In this document: positions 25,306-33,362 of the stretch, piece after piece
Layout of the letters: every line of letters begins with the position of its first letter
How positions within the stretch are numbered: position 1 is the stretch's first letter
Source: Poriferisocius sp965200775
GTDB lineage: Bacteria > Actinomycetota > Acidimicrobiia > Acidimicrobiales > Bin134
Assembly: GCA_965200775.1 (NCBI GenBank)
Contig: OZ241383.1
Span: 2,976,001 to 3,040,000 of the forward strand
Length of the DNA stretch: 64,000 bases
Reading direction: 5' to 3'
Position numbers and translations under genes: made by a program
Notes under the pieces: model-generated
Seen by the model: only the letters and a program-made list of their open reading frames with translations
What the model was told of the DNA's origin: nothing
Database searches by the model: none

Positions 25306-26559
25306 ATGAGCCCTGCGTCCCCGGTGGAAGCCCCCGAGGTCACCGAACCCAGCTTGTATCTCGAGAGGATCCCCCACGACCGCTTTGCCGTGTTGCGGGC
25401 CACCCCCGGCCTGGCCTGGCACCCCTACCAGGGCGGGGGGTTCTGGGCCGTTACCCGCCACGCAGATGTGCGCCACGTGTCCCGGAACCCCGAGCTGTTC
25501 TCCTCCGCCATCGGCCACACCAACCTGTGGGACCTGGAGGCAGATGCGCTCGAGGCTCGGCGGTCGCTGATCGACACCGACGCTCCCGACCACACCCGGC
25601 TCCGACGCCTGGTGGCCGGTGCCTTCACCCCCAAGAACATCCGGCGATGGGAGGAGGTGGTGAGGGACATCACCGAACGGCTCCTCGACCGGTTCATCGA
25701 GGAGGACGGCGGCGACTGGGTGGACATGGTGGCCGCACCGCTACCCATCCAGGTGATCCTGGCCATGCTCGGGGTCCCGGTTGAGGATGCGGACTACCTG
25801 GTGGAGCTGTCGAACTACCTGGTGGAGGGAACCGGCGATGCCCAGTCGATCCCGCCCGATGCGTTCGGCAATACCACCGAGCTGCGCCTGCTGCCGTTCA
25901 ATAGCCCTGCCAGTCATGCTCTGTTCGAGTACGGCGAGGGTATGCGCAGCCAACGCCGTCACGATCCCCGGGAAGATCTGGTCTCCCACTTGGTGCAGAT
26001 CGAGTCCGAGGGTGACCGGATGTCGAGAAGCGAGTACCGGAACATGTTCCACCTGCTCGTGTTCGCCGGCAACGAAACCACCCGTACCGCCATAAGCCAC
26101 GGAGCTATGGCGCTGGCTTCCAATCCCAGCGAGTGGCAGCGGGTGCTCGACGATCCGACATTGATCGAGTCGGCCACTGAGGAGATTTTGAGGTGGGCCA
26201 CTCCGGTGATGCACATGAGAAGGACGGCTGTGACCGACACCGAGTTGGCGGGTACTTCCATCAGGGCGGGCGACAAGGTGGTCATGTGGTACGCATCCGC
26301 AAACCGCGATGAGGCCATGTTCGACGAGCCGTTCCGCTTCGATGTGGGGCGGGCCGACAACGAGCACTTCGCGTTCGGCGGGGGCGGCCCCCACCTGTGC
26401 CTTGGGGCTTTCCTGGCCCGGCTTGAGGTCACGGTCCTGCTGGAGGAGATGGCTCGGCGGCGCCTCAGCCTTGAGCAGACCTCTGAACCGGGGCGGGCCC
26501 GGTCCAACTTCGTTCACGGTGTGCTGTCTGTGGGCATGCGCCCGGTGAGAACGCCGTGA
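25306..26559 (+). CDS. Cytochrome P450
   Basis: A 417-residue P450. Heme loop FAFGGGGPHLCLGAF carries axial Cys365; I-helix LLVFAGNETTR; EEILR is ExxR. It lies between the GS-like ligase and a 3Fe-4S ferredoxin, the arrangement of mycobacterial secondary-amine P450s, which hydroxylate next to the ring nitrogen. The CYP at 12436 is a relative with the same GN-TTR and GPHLCLGA blocks, so the two may be paralogues. No ferredoxin reductase is in the window. Confidence 0.93.
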   Translation: MSPASPVEAPEVTEPSLYLERIPHDRFAVLRATPGLAWHPYQGGGFWAVTRHADVRHVSRNPELFSSAIGHTNLWDLEADALEARRSLIDTDAPDHTRLRRLVAGAFTPKNIRRWEEVVRDITERLLDRFIEEDGGDWVDMVAAPLPIQVILAMLGVPVEDADYLVELSNYLVEGTGDAQSIPPDAFGNTTELRLLPFNSPASHALFEYGEGMRSQRRHDPREDLVSHLVQIESEGDRMSRSEYRNMFHLLVFAGNETTRTAISHGAMALASNPSEWQRVLDDPTLIESATEEILRWATPVMHMRRTAVTDTELAGTSIRAGDKVVMWYASANRDEAMFDEPFRFDVGRADNEHFAFGGGGPHLCLGAFLARLEVTVLLEEMARRRLSLEQTSEPGRARSNFVHGVLSVGMRPVRTP

Positions 26560-26599
26560 AACCGGCTTTGGGTTCCGACGGCTGTGAGGAGGTCGGCTG

Positions 26600-26803
26600 A
26601 TGAGCGGAGATGCTCCGGTGCGGGTGGCGGTTGATGAGGATCTGTGCATCGGCGGAGGGATTTGCGAGATGCTCGAACCCGAGGTGTTCGAGGTGGACAG
26701 CGAAACGGTGATGTCGTCGGTGGTTGGCGATGGCCTGTTGCCCCGAGCCCGGGCCGAGGTGGTGGTGGATCGGTGTCCGGGGCGGGCCATATCCATAGTT
26801 TGA
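26600..26803 (+). CDS. 3Fe-4S ferredoxin for the P450
   Basis: A 67-residue ferredoxin. It has only three cluster cysteines: Cys16 and Cys22 (CIGGGIC) and Cys59 in CPG; the middle ligand position is Gly, as in 3Fe-4S actinobacterial CYP partner ferredoxins. Located 40 bp after the CYP, so it most likely supplies its electrons. Confidence 0.9.
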   Translation: MSGDAPVRVAVDEDLCIGGGICEMLEPEVFEVDSETVMSSVVGDGLLPRARAEVVVDRCPGRAISIV

Positions 26804-26812
26804 GGAGCTGCG

Positions 26813-28276
26813 ATGGAGGTTTTCGACAACTGGATTGACGGGAGGTTTGCTCCGCCGCCCCGCGGGCGCCACATGGCCACCATCAATCCGTTCACCGGGG
26901 AGTCCTGGGCGGAGGTGGCCGACGATCCCGATGCGGTGGACGACGCCGTCCGAGCAGCCCGGCGAGCTTTCACCGACGGTCCGTGGGCCGAGATGGGCGG
27001 GGCCGAGCGAGCCCGGCTCATGCGCCGCCTCGGGGAGCTTCTGACCCGGGATGCCGAAGCGCTGGCCGTGGTCGAGACCAGGGACAATGGCAAGATCATC
27101 CGTGAGACAACAGCGCAGGCCAAGAGCCTGCAGGGCTACTACGACTACTTCGCAGGCTCGGCCGACAAGCTCGGAGGCGAGCAGATTCCCAGCCCGTCGC
27201 CTAACTTCCTGGTGCTCACCGAGCGGGAACCGGTCGGCGTGGTCGGAGCGGTGATCCCATGGAACTCGCCGCTGGCCTTGCTCACGTGGAAGCTGGCCCC
27301 TCTGCTGGCCGCCGGATGCACAGCCGTGGTCAAGCCGTCGGACATCACCCCGGTGACGGCGCTGCTGCTGGCCGAGCTGACCGCCGAAGCCGGCTTCCCC
27401 CCTGGGGTGGTCAACGTGGTTACCGGAGGGGCCGAGGTTGGGGCGGCGATCACAGCTCACCCAGACATCGACAAGATCACCTTCACCGGGGGAGGGGCCA
27501 CCGCCCGGCACGTGGCCAGAGCGGCGGCCGACAACCTGACCCCGACGGTGCTGGAGCTGGGCGGCAAATCTCCGCAGATCATCTTTCCCGACGCCGACCC
27601 AGAGGCGGCCACCAAAGGTTTGTTGGCCGGGATCTTTGCGGCCAGTGGCCAGACCTGTGTGGCCGGATCGAGGGCCTACATCCATCGTGACGTTTTCGAC
27701 GAGATCATCGGGCGGGTGGTGGCCAGGGCCGGTGAGCTTGTGCTGGGCGATCCGAGTGATCTTGCTACCGAGATGGGCCCGGCAGCGTCGGATGCCCAGC
27801 GGGACCGGATTCTGGCCATGATCGAGCAGGCCCGAATGGATGGGGCCACCATCGCCGCGGGCGGGGTTGTCGATCCCGACCTCGGCGGGCGTTTCGTGCG
27901 ACCCACGGTCATCACCGGGGTTTCCAACGAAACCTCCATTGTTCGTGAGGAGGTGTTCGGCCCGGTGCTGGCCGCTTTGGCTTTCGACGACGAGGACGAG
28001 GTGGTGAAGCTGGCCAACGACAGTGATTTCGGGCTGGCCGCCGGCATCTGGACCAGCGACATTCGCCGGGCCCATCGGTTGGCCAGAGCCCTCAGGGTGG
28101 GAACGGTGTGGATCAACACCTACCGCAACGTGAGCTACATGGCCCCGTTCGGAGGTTTCAAGCAGTCAGGCTACGGCCGGGACAACGGCCTCGAAGCCCT
28201 CGACGGGTTCCTCCAAACCAAAACCGTCTGGGTCGAACTCACCGGCGCCACCCGCGATCCCTTCGTCATCGGCTAA
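26813..28276 (+). CDS. Aldehyde dehydrogenase
   Basis: A 487-residue NAD(P)-dependent ALDH. Catalytic Cys282 (SGQTCVAGS), general base Glu248 (VLELGGKSP), and the Rossmann region FTGGGATAR are present, as is IPWNSPLALLTWK. Substrate is unknown, probably the semialdehyde produced after CYP ring opening. The ATG begins 9 bp after the ferredoxin stop, making it the last gene of the run before the accessory island. Confidence 0.93.
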   Translation: MEVFDNWIDGRFAPPPRGRHMATINPFTGESWAEVADDPDAVDDAVRAARRAFTDGPWAEMGGAERARLMRRLGELLTRDAEALAVVETRDNGKIIRETTAQAKSLQGYYDYFAGSADKLGGEQIPSPSPNFLVLTEREPVGVVGAVIPWNSPLALLTWKLAPLLAAGCTAVVKPSDITPVTALLLAELTAEAGFPPGVVNVVTGGAEVGAAITAHPDIDKITFTGGGATARHVARAAADNLTPTVLELGGKSPQIIFPDADPEAATKGLLAGIFAASGQTCVAGSRAYIHRDVFDEIIGRVVARAGELVLGDPSDLATEMGPAASDAQRDRILAMIEQARMDGATIAAGGVVDPDLGGRFVRPTVITGVSNETSIVREEVFGPVLAALAFDDEDEVVKLANDSDFGLAAGIWTSDIRRAHRLARALRVGTVWINTYRNVSYMAPFGGFKQSGYGRDNGLEALDGFLQTKTVWVELTGATRDPFVIG

Positions 28277-28592
28277 CCCCCTCGAACGGCGCGGCGTTAT
28301 GCTCCGCATTTGACTTCCAAATGGTGGTTACCACCACCGGTCCGGCTTACCGCCGCCCCGACGGAGTACAAGTAGCCCCCATCACCACCCTCGCCCCCTA
28401 ACCCAACCAGGCATCACCAAAACTGACGGAGTCGACCCCGCCAGCAACATTCATCGCCTCCAAGGCTCGGGTGGCATGGGTCGGGGTAGGCCAATCGGAT
28501 GGGCGTCAGCGGGCCCAAAATTCTCCGAGAGGGCTACAGCTTGCCGGTTACTGTGAAGGCTCCCCCGCCCACCATCGGCTTCACCCAAAAGA
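28277..28592. other. Intergenic region before the accessory island
   Basis: No convincing gene. An open frame from 28499 runs into the LRV gene but its first 42 codons have no counterpart in the paralogue. This is the left boundary of the island, between the catabolic run and the first LRV gene. I see no inverted repeats or target-site duplication. Confidence 0.5.
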
Positions 28593-28624
28593 GAAACTGT
28601 CACCGTCGTCTGGATAATGGGGTC
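28593..28624 (+). promoter_or_regulatory. Island promoter 1: GAAACTGTCA box with GATAAT, leaderless
   Basis: GAAACTGTCA (28593-28602), 10 nt, then GATAAT (28613-28618) placed 6 nt before the ATG, so the mRNA likely starts at the ATG itself. The same arrangement precedes the second LRV gene and moxR. The GAAAYTGTCA box is too close for a standard -35 and may bind an activator or mark an alternative sigma factor. Confidence 0.65.
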
Positions 28625-30616
28625 ATGCATAACGTTGAACAAATGTCAGAAGTGAAGTCGGAGGCGAATGAAGGTCGCTCCGTCAGCGGCCCTAGCTCGG
28701 TGAGCAAGGTACGAACCGCTCGTGTGCCCGTGGTGTGTGACGGGGTCAAGGGGGTCATCGCCTTTCGTGGCGACCGGTGGGTTGTGGACAATAGCGCTGA
28801 ACTTTCGGTACTCCAAGGTCTGGGAGGCTCGTCTGATGGTGCCGGCCGGTTATCTGCCTTGGTGGCAGCCTTGAACTCCGGGGTAGCCAAGTTGGGTGAC
28901 TTGGCGAATTTGAACCGAGCCTTGAGGTCCATCGCAGAATGTGAGCCACCTTGCTTGGCGCACGTCCCAGTTGATTTGCGGCCTGCGGCTATGGTGGCTT
29001 GTGCCCACTGGGATTGCCTCGAAGCGGCGGAATGGCTGTGCTGGGCGCTGGCTTCGCGTCTAAACAGCAACTTGACGGACACATCGCTGGCGGCCGGATA
29101 CATGAATTGGGAACTTGAGGGCAAGGATCGCGCGGTGGATGAGTATTGGTTGAATGCGTCATGGTGTTCCATGGTCGGTGAATCATTCTGGGAGACATTG
29201 TCTTCTCACGAAAATCTGCTGATTCGATACATTGGGGAAGTTAGCGATCCTCTAACGTCGAAGGAACGACTTTGGAAATTGTGGAAGTACAGAGCGGACT
29301 ATTATGAAACATATGAGTTGCAAGACCTAGTTGCTTTGCATCCCAACGCATCTGTTGATCACATAATGGATATAGCGAAAAAAAGTCGCTATATTGACAG
29401 TGCGGTCGTCTATAGAGTTTTACAAAATAAAACCACCAAGTCTCGCAAGTTGCGCGAGATGTTTACAATGGATTTGGATATTGGACATCTTTGCCTTTTG
29501 TCACTGCATCCCAATACTCCAAAAGATGTACTTGAGCTATTGCTTGCTAATGACAATGACCAGGTAGCCGGTTTGGCTGCTCATCACCCCGAGGTATCAT
29601 CCAGAGCGCTGGTCCGGGCATTTGATCACCCTAGCGCTAAACGGCGGACCCTTTTGGTCCAGTCGGGGAAGCTCCCCAAAGGGAATTTGGAGATGGTTGT
29701 TGGTGATCGAAACCGTCATGTCAGAGCCGCGGTAGCCGGAGATCCACGGCTTAACCGCAAACTGTTGAAACAGTTGGCTATAGACAAGACCGCAACAGTT
29801 AGAAGATGGGCAGCCACAAACCCTTCAATGTCTCTAAAGTTGCTCTACCGGTTAGCTTGTGACGAGCATTCTTGGGTGCGTAGAGCAGTTGCTTCCAGGA
29901 AAGATGCTAATCCCCAATTGGTCGCTTTGCTGGAGAAGGATTCGGACGATGCCGTGCGTGTATGGGTGGCCCAGAACCCATCAGCACCAAAATATACCTT
30001 GAGGCAGCTTGCCGCTGACAAGACTGATTGGGTTAGGCTGTCCGTTGCTGAGAATGCTTCGACTCCTGTTGAGGTGCTCATGCAACTTGCCGCTGACAAG
30101 ACTGATTGGGTTAGGCTGTCCGTTGCTGAGAATGCTTCGACTCCTGTTGAGGTGCTCATGCAACTTGCCGCTGACAAGACTGATTGGGTTAGGCTGTCCG
30201 TTGCTGAGAATGCTTCGACTCCTGTTGAGGTGCTCATGCAACTTTCTGCGGACCAAAGTGACTGGGTGCGAGTCGCTGTCGCTGAAAATCCCTCTACTCC
30301 TGCTAGGGCATTTGACCAACTCGTGTTCGATCGTGAAGATCAGGTACGGTGGCGTCTGGCGAAAAACCCGTCCCTTCCTGCAAGGCTGCTTATCCAACTA
30401 GGGAAGGACCAACGATACTTCATACGAATGGACGTGGCCAGGAATCCCTCGACGCCGGTCGAAGCACTCGAACAACTTGCCTACGACAGGGTACCCGCGG
30501 TGCGTGAAGCAGTTGCCCATCACCCGTCCACACCAGCCGACCTGCTGGAACATCTACGGGTCCAGGGGTACGCCAGAATCCCTCGACCCGACCAAGCAAT
30601 GGCATCACCAGCATGA
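28625..30616 (+). CDS. LRV-repeat protein 1 with conserved unknown N-terminal domain
   Basis: A 663-residue protein. The ATG at 28625 is chosen because its promoter and N-terminus align with the paralogue at 33363. Residues 1-30 are polar; about 30-270 form an unrecognised conserved region (VCDGVKGVIAF, NSAELS-LQGLGGS, CEPPCLAHVP, EWLCWALASRLNSN). From about 300 to 650 there is a solenoid of 26-residue LRV (leucine-rich repeat variant) units of pattern LxxDxxxxVRxxVAxNPSTPxxxLxQ. Three successive units are identical at DNA level. LRV solenoids are all-helical binding surfaces. No catalytic motif seen. It heads an operon with AbiE-like genes. Its sequence is notably AT-richer than its flanks, suggesting horizontal transfer. 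Confidence 0.8.
   Translation: MHNVEQMSEVKSEANEGRSVSGPSSVSKVRTARVPVVCDGVKGVIAFRGDRWVVDNSAELSVLQGLGGSSDGAGRLSALVAALNSGVAKLGDLANLNRALRSIAECEPPCLAHVPVDLRPAAMVACAHWDCLEAAEWLCWALASRLNSNLTDTSLAAGYMNWELEGKDRAVDEYWLNASWCSMVGESFWETLSSHENLLIRYIGEVSDPLTSKERLWKLWKYRADYYETYELQDLVALHPNASVDHIMDIAKKSRYIDSAVVYRVLQNKTTKSRKLREMFTMDLDIGHLCLLSLHPNTPKDVLELLLANDNDQVAGLAAHHPEVSSRALVRAFDHPSAKRRTLLVQSGKLPKGNLEMVVGDRNRHVRAAVAGDPRLNRKLLKQLAIDKTATVRRWAATNPSMSLKLLYRLACDEHSWVRRAVASRKDANPQLVALLEKDSDDAVRVWVAQNPSAPKYTLRQLAADKTDWVRLSVAENASTPVEVLMQLAADKTDWVRLSVAENASTPVEVLMQLAADKTDWVRLSVAENASTPVEVLMQLSADQSDWVRVAVAENPSTPARAFDQLVFDREDQVRWRLAKNPSLPARLLIQLGKDQRYFIRMDVARNPSTPVEALEQLAYDRVPAVREAVAHHPSTPADLLEHLRVQGYARIPRPDQAMASPA
30008..30241 (+). 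repeat. Three identical 78-bp tandem repeats inside the LRV solenoid
   Basis: Copies at 30008-30085, 30086-30163 and 30164-30241, identical in every base. Each encodes one 26-residue LRV unit. Sequence identity shows recent expansion or homogenisation; the unit before and the one after have diverged. Confidence 0.95.
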
Positions 30617-31595
30617 GAACGGTGGCAGTCACAGAGGAAACCCTGGAAGCCGAGGGCTATCCGCCGTTGACCAGGAGTTTTGCAATTGCGTCTTCACACA
30701 CACGGAAACACGTCACGCCTGAAGACCTGAGAGCCTGGCTATACGAGCAGGATGCTCGTTCATCGCCTCCGACGAACTGGCCACCGTTCTAGGTGTGCCA
30801 GAGCAAGATCTGCCCGATGTGCTGATCCAAGCCGTGCGAGACCGGGAGATGCTCCAAATTACTGCCACAAGCTGGGCACCAACGTCGCTCCAGGGTTCCT
30901 TCCCCTACATGGGGGTGCTGGATGCGTTGATGCGTCACTTGGACTGCGCCTACTACATCGGCTGGATGTCTGCCGGACAGATCCATGGAGCATCTCACTA
31001 TCGCAGTGCTCGGCTTATGGTGGCAGTGGAGCACGAAGTTCCGGAGCTGCTTGCTGCTCCTCTGTCGGAAACGACCGGTGCCTTCAGAGAATTGATGGGT
31101 CGTATGCCCCATTACCTGCCGGTCGTAAGGCCCAACATTGCCAATATACCCTGCGAGTTCACACGCATTGGCCCAGGAGCAAACCTTTTTCATGCTCAGA
31201 TGGGCAACGTATCTACCACAGCGGCAACCTTGCTGGATTGTGTGGACCGTCCCGACCTGGCCGGTGGCATGAACAACCTGGCCAACATAGCCTTCGCATT
31301 CTTGGCCATGGAGGGCTATACACGTGAGGAGCGACGTCAGAGGAAGATACCCTCCGAGGAGTTGGCCGAAGTGGCAATGCTGTTCCCGCCCGAAGTGCGG
31401 CAACGCTGCGGCAATTTGCTGTCACGAATGCGACGGCGTGTTCTCAAACCCTGGTACCCGCTGAGGAGACTGCGAAACACAATATCTCGCAACGCCCCGA
31501 TAGTGGACTACGGCAACTATCCACTCTGCAACAGCCCCCGCCTCAATCGACAGTGGAGGGTGTCAGTTAGCAGTTTACCGGATTGTGACTGGTAG
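30613..31595 (+). pseudogene. abiEi: AbiEi-like antitoxin gene, disrupted by a frameshift
   Basis: The gene begins with ATG at 30613, overlapping the LRV stop by 4 bp, and runs 59 codons to TAG at 30790. From about 30758 the downstream frame (open to 31595) continues with FIASDELATVLGV, a winged-helix, and then YYIGWMSAGQIHGASHYRS and STTAATLLDCVDRPDLAGGMNN, which match the AbiEi antitoxin family. A single missing base near 30757 would restore a full reading frame of about 327 residues. AbiEi represses its operon and neutralises AbiEii. The longest intact piece (from GTG 30795) lacks the start of the HTH. Sequencing error is possible. Confidence 0.75.
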
Positions 31596-31613
31596 CGAGA
31601 AAAGAGACTTGCA

Positions 31614-32450
31614 TTGATCGAACGTCATATTATTGAGAACAGATTGACTCAACGTCAGTGGGACAATAACCACCAAGCAGAGCATGATCTTCTAATGTCC
31701 GAAGTAATGATCCTTCTCGGGAACGACCCTAGGGTCAAGGATCGGGTGACTATCAGTGGAGGCACAGCCATTCACTATCTTCACAGCAACTCTCCTGGTC
31801 GGTTCTCCGAAGATGTGGACTGCGTTAGCCCAACGTTCACTTCCCAAATGCAGACAGCTCGCCACTTGCGTCGTGTACTCAAAGATCATTGTGAGCGTAC
31901 TGGTATGCGGTTTAGGTGGAAGCGGCGGCCGTCAAAGTAGATTGGGTACTTGTTGAGCTATATCCCAACTGACGGTGGGAGCAGGGCAGCTGTCAAGGTA
32001 GAAACCAGTAACTCTCAACCGGCCTTGAGTCGGATGGCTCGGACCATCGAGTACGAACTGAATTCCGACTACCTAAAGGCCTCAGCAAAGTTGCAGGTGG
32101 TTCCGGCTGAGGGCATAGCGGCAACCAAGCTATTGGCCATGGAAAGCCGCAGGAAAGCTCGTGACTTGTTCGATCTCTGGTACGTCATCAGCGAACTCCA
32201 AGTGCCAGAAGAGCGGATTGTCGAGGCTTTTGTGGAACTCAATATACGCAAGTGGACTCTGAGTAGTTTCAAGGCTCGGTTGGAGCACAACCTCCGGTCG
32301 AACAATTTCTGGCAGGAACTGGCCGTAACCATCCGATCCAAAATGGCGTTCTCGCAGGAGGATCTGCATAAGGCGGCGGCGCTGGCAGCTGAGGTAGCAG
32401 CCTCCGCGGCAGCTGCTCACCCGGCGCTGGGGAAGCAGGGCGGCGGATGA
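31614..32450 (+). pseudogene. abiEii: AbiEii-like nucleotidyltransferase toxin gene, disrupted
   Basis: Residues 49-52 (GGTA) and 64-69 (FSEDVD) form the nucleotidyltransferase active-site motif of AbiEii toxins. In the same frame there is a TAG at 31938. Around it the family-like residues VKVDWVLVELYP appear in the next frame between about 31925 and 31965, after which the original frame resumes (TDGGSRAAVKVETS...). Two compensating indels therefore seem to spoil about 13 codons and introduce the stop. The C-terminal part (EGIAATKLLAMESRRKARDLFDLW) is typical. Starts at TTG 18 nt after abiEi; ends overlapping the next gene by 4 bp. Confidence 0.75.
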
Positions 32451-33010
32451 GTTCCTCCTCGCATCCTTCAACGCCCCGGCTCCAGGAGGCCTACCAGCAA
32501 CTCATGGAGGCCATTCAAGAGCTCGGCTTCAAGGTCGAATTCGTTCCCTGGCTGCCGGACATGGTTGCTGAGGTCAACATGGAACAACGCTCGATCCGAG
32601 TGGCCGCCAACGACGACGCCGATGCGGAGCTCGTGATCATGGCCTTGGCCCATGAAGCGAGACATGTCTGTGACCCGTACTATCAGCGCAACTGGTACAA
32701 GTACACCGGCAACTATGAATGGCTCCACAGTGCCGACCGTGAGGTCGTAGCCCAAACTGTCGCGAAGGAGTTCTGCCTGCTGTACGGGATCGACGTGGCG
32801 GCCTTTTCCGACAGCTACATCGCTGAACAGCATACCTACCTCAACCGCCCAAACCGGCTGCGTGCCGACGTGGCTCTCTGTTCGCTGCTGCCTCGTACCA
32901 CGCAGAACAATCGGCTGTTGGCGCAGGCAAAATCCCGGTGGAGGTGGCGGGCCTGGCCGTTCATCAAGCGCAGGCCACGGCCCCGCAGCACTCCGCTCCC
33001 CCTCCTGTGA
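32447..33010 (+). CDS. HExxH metalloprotein linked to the AbiE genes
   Basis: A 187-residue protein with MALAHEARHVCD at about 66-76, an HExxH zinc-protease motif (His69, Glu70, His73). An acidic third ligand could come from the Glu in HSADREVVAQTVAKEFC, 20-25 residues later. Size and layout recall ImmA/IrrE-type or minigluzincin peptidases but the family is not certain. The Arg-rich tail (about 165-187) is unusual. Its ATG overlaps the AbiEii stop (ATGA), so it belongs to the same operon as LRV protein 1. Confidence 0.6.
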   Translation: MSSSSHPSTPRLQEAYQQLMEAIQELGFKVEFVPWLPDMVAEVNMEQRSIRVAANDDADAELVIMALAHEARHVCDPYYQRNWYKYTGNYEWLHSADREVVAQTVAKEFCLLYGIDVAAFSDSYIAEQHTYLNRPNRLRADVALCSLLPRTTQNNRLLAQAKSRWRWRAWPFIKRRPRPRSTPLPLL

Positions 33011-33330
33011 GCAACCTAGCCTCTCCAAATTGATGCGGAGGGTGAACCTCTCAGCGGTTCCGTTCCCACGTGAGAACTGACACGCCCTCATCGACATGGC
33101 CCAGACCTAGAGGTCCTCGTGCCGTAACTTCCCCACCACACCAGATCACACCCCCCTTAGCCAAGAGCGAGAAGCGGGTGTTCAAGGACCTTGAGGCAGA
33201 CACGAGGCGGTTGCCACATGTTCGGGGGAAGATAACCCAGGTCGGGGGTGGCGGGCCTCTCATAAGGCTAGACTCAATGGAACATGACGGGTACCTGGCC
33301 TCTGCACTGGGACCTTCAGTGGCTGGAGCG
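33011..33330. other. Intergenic region between the two island operons
   Basis: No supported gene; a 98-codon open frame from GTG 33070 has no RBS or recognisable sequence and runs into the promoter of the next gene. The region separates the operon ending at 33010 from the second LRV gene. Confidence 0.5.
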
Positions 33331-33362
33331 GAAATTGTCACAGCTAGCTGGATAATGGAGTT
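33331..33362 (+). promoter_or_regulatory. Island promoter 2: GAAATTGTCA box with GATAAT, leaderless
   Basis: GAAATTGTCA (33331-33340), 10 nt, GATAAT (33351-33356), then 6 nt to the ATG at 33363. Spacing is identical to island promoter 1, although the 10-nt spacer differs in sequence. Confidence 0.65.

Noticed and set aside
28499..28624. Upstream extension of the LRV1 frame
   Set aside because: It crosses the conserved promoter and has no counterpart in the paralogue; the ATG at 28625 aligns with that at 33363.
30009..30401. Plus- and minus-strand frames with triplicated LTRLIGLGCPLL-like or STGVEAFSATD-like sequences
   Set aside because: These are shadows of the 78-bp LRV repeats in other frames.
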